A stretch of DNA of 52,946 bases from Phycisphaerae bacterium (GTDB lineage Bacteria; Planctomycetota; Phycisphaerae; Phycisphaerales; UBA1924), in contig JAUHYE010000010.1 in assembly GCA_030426395.1 (NCBI GenBank), forward strand, positions 1 to 52,946, written 5' to 3'. Below are positions 10,589 through 19,021 of this stretch, piece by piece (position 1 is the first letter of the stretch; every line of letters starts with the position of its first letter). The notes below the pieces were generated by a model that worked only from the letters and a program-made list of their open reading frames with translations, did no database searches and was not told the origin of the DNA. The position numbers and the translations under genes are program-made.

Positions 10589-12025
10589 ATGGGCTGGAGG
10601 CTGTTGCAGCCCCGAGAGCGCACGATCCTGGGCTTCGGCCTGGCAACCATGGTCATTGTCTCGGGTGTTATCGGAGCTTTTGTCTGGCTCTTCCTGAGCG
10701 AGCTTGGCCTGCCGTTGCCCACCGAGACCTGGATCGCCTTGGGAGCCATCCCGGCCGTCGGCGGCTTGGCTCTCGTGCTGTCCCTCAAGTGGATCCGCGG
10801 CCGGATGCTCTCGATGGCCGCCCTCCGCGAGGCCGTAATCGCGTCCGAGAACACCAAGGCTCTGTCCCAGGAACTCCTACTGGCCGACCGCTTCGGCCGC
10901 GAAGCCAGGGCATGGAACGCCCTGATCGATCGCCTGGGGGGCCAGTGCCAGGCTGAAATTGATACCACAAGCGCGGGTTCCGGCACGTCTGCCGCTGACG
11001 CTCGCTTAGCCCTTTCAGTCTGCTCGGCCTTGTGGCAGGGCGTGCTGGTCGTGGGCCCGAAGCTCGACGTGCGGTACGCCAACCCGGCCGCCGCCATGCT
11101 TTTGGGCATCGACGCCACCAAACTCGTGGGCGCGTCGGTGATCGAATTACTCGAAATGACCGCCCTGCTCGACGACGCGTCGGGGCAGTCCCCCACGCTT
11201 CGTCGGGGCACACTCGAGGTCGAACGTCCGGTAGGCGAGTCGACGGCGCATCTGCGCGTCTCGGTCCGCAGCGGGCGAGACGGCGACGGCAGCGTGGTAG
11301 TGATCGAGGACGTCACCCAACTCCAGGCGGCCGAAGAGGCGCGAGCCAACTTCATCGCCCACGCCACGCACGAGCTGCGCACGCCGTTGACCAACATGCG
11401 GCTGTACGCCGAGACCGCGCTGGGCGACGACTGCGACGAAGCGATGCTGGGCACGTGCCTGAACGTGATCAACCAGGAGGTCCGCCGGCTCGAGCGTGTG
11501 GTCTCGGACATGCTGAGCGTCAGCGAGATGGAAGCCGGCGCGCTCTCGATCCAGGAGGGCGAGGCGCGCCTCGACCAGCTCTTCGAGGAGCTCAAGCTCG
11601 AGTTCGAGCACCAGGCCAAGGACAAGGGCGTCACGCTCAAGTTCACCCTGCCGCCCAAGCTGCCGGTGATCAAGGGCGACCGCGACAAGCTGCTCCAGGC
11701 GTACCACAACGTGCTGGGCAACGCCATCAAATACACGCCCCAGGGCGGCGAAGTCACCCTAAGCGCCGACCAGACCGACGAAGGGCTCATCGTTACCGTG
11801 CGCGACACGGGCGTGGGCATCTCCGAAGCCGACAAGCAGCGTATCTTCGAGCGGTTCTACCGCACCGACGACGTGCGTGCCTCTGGCGCTCAAGGCACCG
11901 GCCTTGGCCTCACGCTGGCCAAGGAGATCATGCTGTGCCACGAAGGCCTGATCGACGTCGACTCCACGCCGGGCAAGGGCAGCGTGTTCACGCTCTCATT
12001 GCCCAGCGGGCGGCTGGTGGCCTGA
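10589..12025 (+). CDS. Membrane PAS sensor histidine kinase
   Basis: A 478-residue kinase at the head of the pilus operon. Two transmembrane helices (about 13-37 and 47-67) with almost no periplasmic loop come first. A helical linker, a PAS-like domain (about 145-245, with VRYANPAAAMLLG), and HisKA with the phospho-acceptor His261 in HATHELRTPLTNMR follow. The catalytic ATPase domain has N-box YHNVLGNAIKYTP, G1 DTGVGIS, F-box IFERFYR and G2 GTGLGLTLAKEI. ATG 10589 is the first start that places the first helix properly. The short loop suggests sensing in the membrane or cytoplasm. No response regulator is in the operon; the STAS gene starts 15 nt downstream. Confidence 0.93.
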   Translation: MGWRLLQPRERTILGFGLATMVIVSGVIGAFVWLFLSELGLPLPTETWIALGAIPAVGGLALVLSLKWIRGRMLSMAALREAVIASENTKALSQELLLADRFGREARAWNALIDRLGGQCQAEIDTTSAGSGTSAADARLALSVCSALWQGVLVVGPKLDVRYANPAAAMLLGIDATKLVGASVIELLEMTALLDDASGQSPTLRRGTLEVERPVGESTAHLRVSVRSGRDGDGSVVVIEDVTQLQAAEEARANFIAHATHELRTPLTNMRLYAETALGDDCDEAMLGTCLNVINQEVRRLERVVSDMLSVSEMEAGALSIQEGEARLDQLFEELKLEFEHQAKDKGVTLKFTLPPKLPVIKGDRDKLLQAYHNVLGNAIKYTPQGGEVTLSADQTDEGLIVTVRDTGVGISEADKQRIFERFYRTDDVRASGAQGTGLGLTLAKEIMLCHEGLIDVDSTPGKGSVFTLSLPSGRLVA

Positions 12026-12040
12026 GAAGGGAGCCTCACG

Positions 12041-12376
12041 ATGCGCATCGACGAGCAAGTGCGTGGAGCCGTGACGTTCCTGCGGCCCGATGGCGCGATC
12101 ACGCAGCAGGACTCGCTCACGTTCCGCACGAAGGTCGTAGAAGCCGCGCGTAAGTCGATGGGCCGTTGCGTCGTCGACGCGTCGGCCGTGCCATTCATGG
12201 ATAGTACCGCGCTCGAAGCATTGCTTGATGCGACCGAGGAGCTCGGCGCCGCCGGCCGCGTTCTCAAGCTCTGCGGCCTCAGCGAGACGGTGCGTGAGTG
12301 CTTGGAACTGACCGGCATCGCGGGACGCTTCGACATCTACGCCGACGGTGTGTCGGCCGCCAGGAGCTTCCTGTGA
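12041..12376 (+). CDS. STAS-domain protein (anti-sigma factor antagonist-like)
   Basis: A single 111-residue STAS domain. The loop FMDSTALEALLDATEEL holds Ser55 at the position phosphorylated in SpoIIAA-type antagonists. A partner-switching kinase of the SpoIIAB/RsbW type or a phosphatase would be expected but is not adjacent. It lies between the histidine kinase and the pilus ATPase, and its stop overlaps the GTG start of pilB (GTGA at 12373-12376), so its amount is coupled to the ATPase. Plausible role: switch protein controlling pilus or secretion expression or assembly (inference). Confidence 0.85.
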   Translation: MRIDEQVRGAVTFLRPDGAITQQDSLTFRTKVVEAARKSMGRCVVDASAVPFMDSTALEALLDATEELGAAGRVLKLCGLSETVRECLELTGIAGRFDIYADGVSAARSFL

Positions 12377-14148
12377 GTGATGGCAAGGGCGACAAGCCGG
12401 ACACCCCGACGCCGCAGGTGACACGCATCGGCGATGTGCTGCTGCGGAGCGGCGCGATCACCGAGGAACAGCTCGGGGTCGCGCTCGACCGGCAGCAGGC
12501 CGAGGGCACTCTGCTGGGCGAGATCCTCGTCGAAGAGGGTATCATTTCGCCCGCCACGCTCGTACACACCCTGGGCCAGCACCTGGGCTTGCGTTCGTGC
12601 GTGCTCCGGCACGGCCTTGTCGATCCCGAGTTGCTCAAGCTCATCTCGGCCGACGTAGCCCACGAGCTGGGCGTGATGCCCATGTTCAAGATCCGTGACG
12701 AGATGACCGTCGCGATGGCCGAGCCACAATCGCTGCCAACGATCGATCGCCTGACCGCGCTCACCGAATGCCGCATCCGCCCCGTACTGGCGCTGCGCGC
12801 GAACATCGACGAGTTTATTGACAAGTACGCACAGAACCAGGCCGACCTGACCGCCTTCCTCTCGCAGCTTCAGGAGTCTGACGTCGAGGTCTTCGACAGC
12901 GAGAAGGTGGACGAGGAGGAGGGCGAGAGCGACCTCTCCAAGATCATCGCGGGCAGCCCGATCGTCAACCTCGTCAACATGGCCGTGCTTACCGCAATCC
13001 GCGATCGTGCGAGCGACATCCACATCGAGCCGAGCCACAAGGGCACCCGTATCCGCTACCGCATCGACGGCACGCTGCGAGACCTGATGCGCCCACCGCA
13101 AGGCATGCACTCGGCCATCGCGTCGCGCGTGAAGATCCTCGCCAAGCTCGACATCGCCGAGAAGCGCATGCCCCAGGAGGGCCGCATCCGCATCATGGCC
13201 GAGGGGCGCGAGGTGTCGCTGCGAGTGTCGAGCATCCCCACGCTGCTGGGCGAGAAGCTCGTGGTTCGCATCCTCGACCGCGACAACCTCAATTCGAGCC
13301 TGGCCGACCTGGGCATCCGGCCCGAGTTGATGATGAGCATCACCAAGATGCTGCGCAAGCCGTACGGGCTCTCGCTCGTCACCGGGCCCACCGGCAGCGG
13401 CAAGTCGACGACGCTCTATTCGGCCCTCGAACTGCTCAGCAGCCCCGAGCGCAACATCGTCACCGTCGAGGATCCCGTCGAGTACCAGATCGATCTGATT
13501 AATCAGATCCAGGTTCAGGACTCGCTTGGCCTCACGTTCGCCAAGGCGCTTCGCAGCATCCTGAGGCAGGACCCCGATGTGATCATGGTCGGCGAGATCC
13601 GCGATCAGGACACCGCGCGCGTGGCGACGCAGGCGGCCATCACGGGACATGTCGTGCTCGCGACACTGCACACCAATGACGCGCCCGGCGCCGTCGAACG
13701 CATGCTCGACATGGGCATCGAGCCCTACCTGCTCAGCGGCGCCATCAACGGCGTGATCGCCCAGCGCCTGGCGCGCACCATCTGCCAGCACTGCGCAACA
13801 CGGTACTACCCCGATGACAACCTGCTGAAGGAAGCTGGTATCTTCAAGGAGCCCCGCGCGCCGTTCCGCCGCGGGCTCGGATGCCAGCATTGCCACGACA
13901 CTGGATTCCAGGGTCGCCTGGGCATTTACGAGGTGATGGAAGTCACGCCGGCCATCCGACGCCTGGTGCACGCGGCCGCGTCTTCGATGGAGATCCGCGA
14001 GGCGTTCCACAAGGGCGGCGGGCTCTCGCTGCGTGAGGAGGCGGTGTTGGTCGCCAAGCGCGGCTCGACAAGCCTGGAAGAAGCCCTCCGAGTGACACGC
14101 AGCGATGATGACCTCGACCAGCCCAAGCCCGCGGAGGTCGCGGCATGA
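12373..14148 (+). CDS. pilB: Type IV pilus / type II secretion assembly ATPase (PilB/GspE)
   Basis: Cytoplasmic hexameric ATPase that powers pilus or pseudopilus extension, 591 residues from GTG at 12373 (VSDGKGDKP), chosen because it overlaps the STAS stop and directly precedes the N-terminal MshEN/T2SSE-N domain (IGDVLLRSGAITEEQLGVAL). Walker A GPTGSGKST is at 338-346, the Asp box and Walker B lie in RQDPDVIMVGEIRD, the His box is GHVVLATLHTNDA, and a zinc tetracysteine is formed by CQHC...CQHC near residues 475-515. MshEN domains in relatives bind c-di-GMP, of interest given the HD-GYP gene that converges on this operon. The gene overlaps pilC by 4 nt. Confidence 0.95.
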   Translation: MSDGKGDKPDTPTPQVTRIGDVLLRSGAITEEQLGVALDRQQAEGTLLGEILVEEGIISPATLVHTLGQHLGLRSCVLRHGLVDPELLKLISADVAHELGVMPMFKIRDEMTVAMAEPQSLPTIDRLTALTECRIRPVLALRANIDEFIDKYAQNQADLTAFLSQLQESDVEVFDSEKVDEEEGESDLSKIIAGSPIVNLVNMAVLTAIRDRASDIHIEPSHKGTRIRYRIDGTLRDLMRPPQGMHSAIASRVKILAKLDIAEKRMPQEGRIRIMAEGREVSLRVSSIPTLLGEKLVVRILDRDNLNSSLADLGIRPELMMSITKMLRKPYGLSLVTGPTGSGKSTTLYSALELLSSPERNIVTVEDPVEYQIDLINQIQVQDSLGLTFAKALRSILRQDPDVIMVGEIRDQDTARVATQAAITGHVVLATLHTNDAPGAVERMLDMGIEPYLLSGAINGVIAQRLARTICQHCATRYYPDDNLLKEAGIFKEPRAPFRRGLGCQHCHDTGFQGRLGIYEVMEVTPAIRRLVHAAASSMEIREAFHKGGGLSLREEAVLVAKRGSTSLEEALRVTRSDDDLDQPKPAEVAA

Positions 14149-15353
14149 AGTGGCGGTACGTGGGCTACGACACCAGTGGCGCGCCTAAACGCGGCGTCAT
14201 CGAGGCGGCCACCGAGGAGGCCGCTCGGGATAAGCTGCGACAGGGCGGCGTGATCGTACTTGAAATCTGTGTGGACAGCGGCAAGCAGCGCACCAAACGC
14301 TACAAGGGTCCGAAGGGCAAGCTGGGCGACATTTCGCAGTTCATGCGGCATATGTCTGTGCTCATCGCGTCGGGCACCCCCCTGTCCGAAGGCGTGGAGG
14401 CCATGGAGTCGCAGACGCGCGACGAGAAGTTCCAGAAGGTTCTCAACCGCATCCGCGGCGAGATCGAGTCGGGCACGCCGCTATCCGAAGCCATGGCGGC
14501 GCACCCGGGCTACTTCGACGACGTCTGCCGGGCGATGGTTGCCGCGGGCGAGAGCAGCGGCAAGCTGGGCGACATGCTCGAACGCATCGCCTCGCTCATG
14601 CGCCAGAAGCTGGCGATGCGCCGGGCAATCGTCGGCGCGATGATTTACCCGGCCATCCTCATCGGCATCGGTTTCATCGTCGTGCTCGTGATGCTCATCA
14701 TGGTGTTCCCCCGGTTCGAAGAGATGTTTGACTCGCTCGAAACGCCAATCCCACCCAGCACGCAGATGTTCCTCTGGCTCAGCACGATGCTCCGGCAGTG
14801 GTGGTGGGCGTTGCTGGTGGGGATCGTACCAACAATCTTCGCGTTGAGATTCATGTTGCGCCAGCCCGCGGCAGTTCGGGCGATAGAGCGTGCACTGTTC
14901 TCGGCGCCGAAGGTCGGCGAGATCGCCCGTTCGATCGCCAGCGCACGCCTAGCTCGGATGGTCTCGCTGTTGCTCGAAAGCCACTTGCCGCTGCTGGACG
15001 TGCTCTCGCTGTGCTCGGGCTCGATGCGTAGCCCGGAGTATGCGGCGCTGCTCAACCAGGCCCGCGACGCGGTCGAGATTGGCCAGCCCATGAGCACGGT
15101 GTTCGAGGACACCGAACTCGTCCATGGTCTCGTACGCGAAGGCGTACGCACGGGCGAGCGTACCGGCCGCATCGGCATGATGCTGGGCAACGTGGCCGAC
15201 TTTCTGGAAGAAGAAAACGAAGCAACGCTCAAGGCGCTCAGCGCCATCATCGAACCGCTGCTGCTGGTCACGCTCGGCATCGTCGTGGGCGGTATCGCGA
15301 CGAGCATGTTCCTGCCGCTGTTCGACCTCACCGCCTCGGCGGGCGGGCAATAG
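14145..15353 (+). CDS. pilC: Pilus/secretion inner-membrane platform protein (PilC/GspF)
   Basis: Polytopic platform protein that couples the ATPase to pilin extraction, 402 residues. It has two tandem T2SSF domains, each beginning with the FMRHMSVLIASGTPLSEGVEAM-type helix (about 65-90) and the equivalent SARLARMVSLLLESHLPLLDVL (about 265-290). Three hydrophobic helices are seen near 165-192, 215-236 and 370-392. The start ATG overlaps the pilB stop (ATGA). PilC and GspF cannot be separated by sequence alone. The downstream PilM/N/O-like genes favour a type IV-pilus-like machine. Confidence 0.94.
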   Translation: MKWRYVGYDTSGAPKRGVIEAATEEAARDKLRQGGVIVLEICVDSGKQRTKRYKGPKGKLGDISQFMRHMSVLIASGTPLSEGVEAMESQTRDEKFQKVLNRIRGEIESGTPLSEAMAAHPGYFDDVCRAMVAAGESSGKLGDMLERIASLMRQKLAMRRAIVGAMIYPAILIGIGFIVVLVMLIMVFPRFEEMFDSLETPIPPSTQMFLWLSTMLRQWWWALLVGIVPTIFALRFMLRQPAAVRAIERALFSAPKVGEIARSIASARLARMVSLLLESHLPLLDVLSLCSGSMRSPEYAALLNQARDAVEIGQPMSTVFEDTELVHGLVREGVRTGERTGRIGMMLGNVADFLEEENEATLKALSAIIEPLLLVTLGIVVGGIATSMFLPLFDLTASAGGQ

Positions 15354-15364
15354 GGAGATCCGAC

Positions 15365-16243
15365 ATGGGCGCGATCCGCACCGGCATCGACATCTCTCCA
15401 GACATGATCTTCGCCGCACAGTTGCGTGTCGCGGCTTCGGGCTGGACGCTGCTGGCAAGCGCCGCCATGGCGCGCACTGGCGAGGGTGAGGCGCTCGACT
15501 CGGAGGAGGCGGTTGCCCTCGAATCGTTGCTGTTTCGTCGGGGCTTCGCGCCCGCGCCGTGCGTGATCGGTGCGCCAGACACAGCCTTGTATTCGACGAC
15601 TATGGAACTGCCGCCGGCATCCTCGGGCGCCCCGATCGATCAACTCGCACGGGCCGAGTTTGCCAGGCGCAACAAGATGGACGAAGGAACGTTCGTGCTG
15701 TCGTATTGGGACCTGCCCACGCCGGGACAAGCGTTGCAGGTCATGGCGGTCGGCTGCGAGGTCGAAGCAACCGATGCCGCAATCGAGGTGATCGAAGCGG
15801 CGGGCTTGCGTGTGGCCGGCGTCGACGATCCATCGCGGGCCCTCGGCCGCGTGCTGGCGGGGGTGCCGACGATAGCAACCGTGCGTGTCGGGGCCCGGCT
15901 CGACCCATGGGGCGCGACGATCGTGGTGTTGCACCACAGCACGCTGCTGTACGCACGCAAGCCATCGGGGCTCGCACTTCGTGAGGGCAATGACGCCGAG
16001 GCCGCGCACCGGCTTGGCACCGAGATCGACGCGTGCATCGCGTTCGCCCGGCATCGAAGCCGATCGCACGCACCGGCGGCGATCAGCGTGCTCGGGCATG
16101 CCGCCAAGAGCACAACACTCATGGACATGCTGGGACAGCGATACGGCGATGCGCTCGCTCAGCCGCTCATGGCCGGCGGCGCCGATCTCGACCCGACCCT
16201 GGCAGGCGCGATCGGTCTGGCGTTGCTGGAGGACCTGGCATGA
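15365..16243 (+). CDS. pilM: PilM-like actin-fold pilus assembly protein
   Basis: A 292-residue cytoplasmic protein whose N-terminus (IRTGIDISPDMIFAAQL) is the first phosphate strand of the actin/FtsA fold. LSYWDLPTPGQALQVMAVGCE and ATDAAIEVIEAAGLRVAGVD follow the PilM pattern. PilM recruits the N-terminus of PilN and links the ATPase to the periplasmic frame. The C-terminal subdomain is shorter than in standard PilM (about 350 residues), and the usual ADAMALFRL-type motif is degenerate (DDPSRALGR). SD GGGAG lies 6 nt before ATG 15365. The stop overlaps the next start. Confidence 0.8.
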   Translation: MGAIRTGIDISPDMIFAAQLRVAASGWTLLASAAMARTGEGEALDSEEAVALESLLFRRGFAPAPCVIGAPDTALYSTTMELPPASSGAPIDQLARAEFARRNKMDEGTFVLSYWDLPTPGQALQVMAVGCEVEATDAAIEVIEAAGLRVAGVDDPSRALGRVLAGVPTIATVRVGARLDPWGATIVVLHHSTLLYARKPSGLALREGNDAEAAHRLGTEIDACIAFARHRSRSHAPAAISVLGHAAKSTTLMDMLGQRYGDALAQPLMAGGADLDPTLAGAIGLALLEDLA

Positions 16244-16791
16244 ACGGACAGAACCTGCTGCCCAAGCACAGGCGCGACACATGGAAGCTTCGGCGAGCGA
16301 TCTCGGTGTGGACGATGGGCCTCAGCGTGCTGGCGATGCTCGTCGGTGGGCTCGTGATCGGTTCGTTCATGACGCAGGCGCAGCCCCAGGCCATGCCCGT
16401 TGGCCTCACCGAGAAACTCGACCTGGACAAGTCGGAGCTCGCTCTGTTGCGTGCACAGGTCGAAACGCTCCGCCACACCCGCCGAGCCCACGAGGCCGCA
16501 CTGGCCACGCCGCGATGGGAAGGCCTGCTCGCCGTGCTCTCCCGCGAAGCGATCGGCCGCGTGCAGCTTCGAACGATCGTGGTTCAGCCCGGCTCGACCA
16601 CGCCACCTTCATGGACGCTCTCGATTGCCGGGACGGCCACGTCAAAGGACGCCCCCGCGGCTCTCGCAACCCGGCTGGACGCCACCGGGTTGTTCTCCAG
16701 CGTGCGGCACACCCTGACGCCCAAGCAGCCCGGCCTGACCGACACAAGCTTTAACGTCGAATGCGTCATCGCGCCGGGAGACAAACCGTGA
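16240..16791 (+). CDS. PilN-like bitopic protein
   Basis: A 183-residue protein starting MNGQNLLPKHRRD. The short cytoplasmic NLLP motif is the PilM-binding signature of PilN. One transmembrane helix (about 30-52), a helical segment (about 62-92) and a small alpha/beta ferredoxin-like periplasmic domain (WEGLLAVLSREAIGRVQLRTIVV and after) follow. ATG 16240 overlaps the pilM stop (ATGA); earlier in-frame starts lie inside pilM. Assignment rests on gene order, topology and the NLLP motif, not on close overall similarity. Confidence 0.72.
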   Translation: MNGQNLLPKHRRDTWKLRRAISVWTMGLSVLAMLVGGLVIGSFMTQAQPQAMPVGLTEKLDLDKSELALLRAQVETLRHTRRAHEAALATPRWEGLLAVLSREAIGRVQLRTIVVQPGSTTPPSWTLSIAGTATSKDAPAALATRLDATGLFSSVRHTLTPKQPGLTDTSFNVECVIAPGDKP

Positions 16792-17390
16792 CCACCAAGC
16801 GCACGACACCCCAGTTCTCCCCCGTGCACATGCACGCGATTGGCGTGGTCGGCGTGTTCGCAATGGCGGGCATTGGCTACGCATTCGGCTACGCCCCCTC
16901 GGCTCGCGCCCAGCATCAGGCCCAGCTCCAACGCCAGGCGATCTCGAAGGCCAATGACGAGGCCAACGCCACCGCCCAGCACATCGAGAAGGCCACGCTC
17001 GAACTCGAAATACTCCGCGCCGCGATCGACGCCGTGCCGGCCGATGCCGACCTGGTCGATGTCCTGAGCGAGGCTGTCGCTGACCACACGCTGGCGGCGT
17101 ACAACGTCATGGCCGACAAGACGACGGCCGCGGAGGGCGTCACCCGCACGACGATGGTCGTGCACGCCTCGGGCTCGTTCTCGGACATCGCCCGTTTTAT
17201 CGCCGATCTTGGCAGCGTCCATCCCGGTGCGGCGATCGACGGCTTCTCGATCATGCCCGACCCGATGGGCGCCGACACGCTCGTGTTCCAGGCGTCGCTG
17301 TCGGTGTACGCCCCGCAACCGGCGCGACCAGACGCGTCGGCGGCTGAATCGTCAGGACGCGCTCCAGCGGCAACACCGCCCGATCGATAG
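16788..17390 (+). CDS. PilO-like bitopic protein
   Basis: A 200-residue protein from GTG at 16788 (VTTKRTTPQFS), which overlaps the preceding stop (GTGA). It has one N-terminal helix (about 15-37), a coiled-coil-like stretch (about 40-80, QAQLQRQAISKANDEANAT...), then an alpha/beta domain with VVHASGSFSDIARFIADLGS, the strand-helix pattern of the PilO ferredoxin-like domain, and a Pro/Ala-rich tail. PilO pairs with PilN in the inner-membrane alignment complex. Similarity is weak and the call leans on position in the operon. Confidence 0.68.
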   Translation: MTTKRTTPQFSPVHMHAIGVVGVFAMAGIGYAFGYAPSARAQHQAQLQRQAISKANDEANATAQHIEKATLELEILRAAIDAVPADADLVDVLSEAVADHTLAAYNVMADKTTAAEGVTRTTMVVHASGSFSDIARFIADLGSVHPGAAIDGFSIMPDPMGADTLVFQASLSVYAPQPARPDASAAESSGRAPAATPPDR

Positions 17391-17398
17391 ACCTGTTG

Positions 17399-17944
17399 AT
17401 GGCACTCAACAAGGAACGCAAAGTACTGCTGGGCTTGCTCGGTTCGGCGGGGTTGATCCTCACTGCCGACCAGTTGTTGCTGGGGCCACCCCAGGGCGCA
17501 AAGGCGGGTCAGGCGACTCCGACCGTGCAGCCATTACCCGCGCCGCAAGCCGAAGCCGGTGATACCGCGATAGAGCAGATCGCCGCACCGAAGCTGCCGC
17601 TTGCATCCGGTGAATTGATCGGTGATTGGAATGAACGCCTCAGCGAAGCAACGACCGAGAACGTGCTGCCATCGGGCATCGCCGACCCGTTCTCGACCGC
17701 CCAGCGAGAAGCCGAGACGACAGGCGTGCTGACGCCGCTGATGTTCAAGCAGCAGCACGAACTCTCGTCGGTGATCACCGGCGGCGATATCGGAGTCGCC
17801 ATGGTCAACAAGAAGCCTGTACGCGTGGGGCAGACGGTCGCCGGTTATCGGCTCATCAGCGTGGACACGCGTTCGGCCGTCTTCCAGGCGGGCGACACCA
17901 CGGTGCGTTTGACGCTGCCGGTTCAGGGCACGGGCGGATCGTGA
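17399..17944 (+). CDS. PilP/GspC-like periplasmic linker protein
   Basis: A 181-residue protein with an N-terminal anchor (residues about 8-25), a Pro/Ala/Gln linker, and a C-terminal domain about 95-178. That domain contains SSVITGGDIGVAMVNKKPVRVGQTVAGYRLISVD, the small beta fold seen in PilP and the homology region of GspC. It would link the PilN/O frame to a secretin. ATG 17399 is used; the TTG just before is possible. It ends the first half of the operon, and a 134-nt gap follows. No secretin gene is nearby. Confidence 0.66.
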   Translation: MALNKERKVLLGLLGSAGLILTADQLLLGPPQGAKAGQATPTVQPLPAPQAEAGDTAIEQIAAPKLPLASGELIGDWNERLSEATTENVLPSGIADPFSTAQREAETTGVLTPLMFKQQHELSSVITGGDIGVAMVNKKPVRVGQTVAGYRLISVDTRSAVFQAGDTTVRLTLPVQGTGGS

Positions 17945-18078
17945 GAACAAGCTGTAACGGTTGTGCGGGCGACGCCAGGCCCAAACAGAACCAATCGGGT
18001 GGATTCGCGCGTTTCGACGGTCGATGACATTGGCAAGTACAAGATCCGGCCATGTGGCCAGGAATCGGAGGTAGCACG
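17945..18078 (+). promoter_or_regulatory. Gap before the major pilin gene
   Basis: 134 nt, the longest gap inside the pilus operon, which suggests a separate promoter or processing site for abundant pilin. I find no convincing -35/-10 and no sigma54 -24/-12 pair. A strong SD, GGAGGT at 18067-18072, lies 6 nt before the pilin ATG. Confidence 0.3.
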
Positions 18079-18555
18079 ATGGTTGGGATGATGCGTACAC
18101 GCCGGGCTGGCTTCAGCCTGATCGAGCTGGTGATCGTGATTGCGATCCTGGGAATTCTGGCCGCCGTGGCCGTGCCCCGTATGAGCCGCGGTGCCGCCGG
18201 CGCGACCTCGTCGCGTCTGCGTAGCGACCTGTCGACCATGCGCAGCGCACTGGAGCTGTACTACGCCGAGCACAACAACACCTATCCGGCCGTTGGCGAC
18301 TTCGAGAACGCGCTGGTCACCCAGTACTCGGACGTCGATGGCAACCTGAACGCAACCAAGACGGGTGTGTTCATCTATGGCCCGTACCTGAAGGAGATCC
18401 CCACCATCCAGGTGGGTGCTCAAAAGGGGAACAACGGTGTTGCTGCCGCCGATGCCGCAGGCATCGCGTGGCTGTACAACGACGCCACGGGCGTCATCAC
18501 GGCGAACACCGGTACCGACACCGATGACACGGGCACGCTGTACACGGCATATTGA
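18079..18555 (+). CDS. Type IV pilin / major pseudopilin
   Basis: A 158-residue prepilin. A basic leader ends RRAG, then FSLIELVIVIAILGILAAVAVP, a canonical class III cleavage site: G before F at +1, Glu at +5. The rest is a GspG/PilA-like globular domain with a Tyr- and Asn-rich segment (ELYYAEHNNTYPAVGDF) typical of GspG-type pilins. The strong SD and its position suggest it is the main subunit. A prepilin peptidase must be encoded elsewhere. Start ATG 18079 is chosen from the SD; an in-frame start 27 nt earlier lacks one. Confidence 0.93.
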   Translation: MVGMMRTRRAGFSLIELVIVIAILGILAAVAVPRMSRGAAGATSSRLRSDLSTMRSALELYYAEHNNTYPAVGDFENALVTQYSDVDGNLNATKTGVFIYGPYLKEIPTIQVGAQKGNNGVAAADAAGIAWLYNDATGVITANTGTDTDDTGTLYTAY

Positions 18556-19021
18556 TCGGTGCGGCTCGGGACGGCACGGATTCACGCTCCTTGAGCTGAC
18601 CATCGTCCTGGTCATCATCGGCACGATCGCGGGCCTCGCGCTTCCGGCTTACGGCAGCGCGGTGGCCCGGTATCGCTTGCAGTCGGCCGCGCACCAGCTC
18701 CGCATCGATCTGGACCGCGCCGCCGCCCACGCGAGGGGCACCATGACAACCGTCACGGTCACCTTCGACCCCGCCGCACACACGGTCACGTTCACGAATC
18801 TCCCCTCCAAGCGTAACGCGGCGGTCGATCATGTGCTCGACCTTCGGGCCCACCCGTTGGGTGCGACCATCTCGTCGGCCAACTTCTCGGGCTTCAACAC
18901 CTACACGATCTCGCCGTACGGGCTGCCCAGTCGCGGCGGCACCGTCGTATTGGCAGGAGCGGGCACGACTCGCACCCTTACTGTCAACCAGTCCACCGGC
19001 GCCGCGAGCCTCGCGCCATGA
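18524..19021 (+). CDS. Prepilin-type protein, GspH/FimT-like
   Basis: About 165 residues. Mature start G|FTLLELTIVLVIIGTIAGLALPAYG, a clean prepilin cleavage site, followed by RLQSAAHQLRIDLDRAAAHARG, the pattern of GspH/FimT minor pilins. The exact start is uncertain. ATG 18524 gives a 19-residue basic leader but overlaps the major pilin by 32 nt; otherwise ATT 18551, overlapping its stop by 5 nt, could be used. Its stop overlaps the next ATG (19018-19021). Confidence 0.8.
   Translation: MTRARCTRHIDRCGSGRHGFTLLELTIVLVIIGTIAGLALPAYGSAVARYRLQSAAHQLRIDLDRAAAHARGTMTTVTVTFDPAAHTVTFTNLPSKRNAAVDHVLDLRAHPLGATISSANFSGFNTYTISPYGLPSRGGTVVLAGAGTTRTLTVNQSTGAASLAP

Noticed and set aside
17945..18078. Possible sigma54 promoter before the major pilin
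   Set aside because: TGGCAAGTACAAGA has GG but no GC at the required 12-nt spacing.
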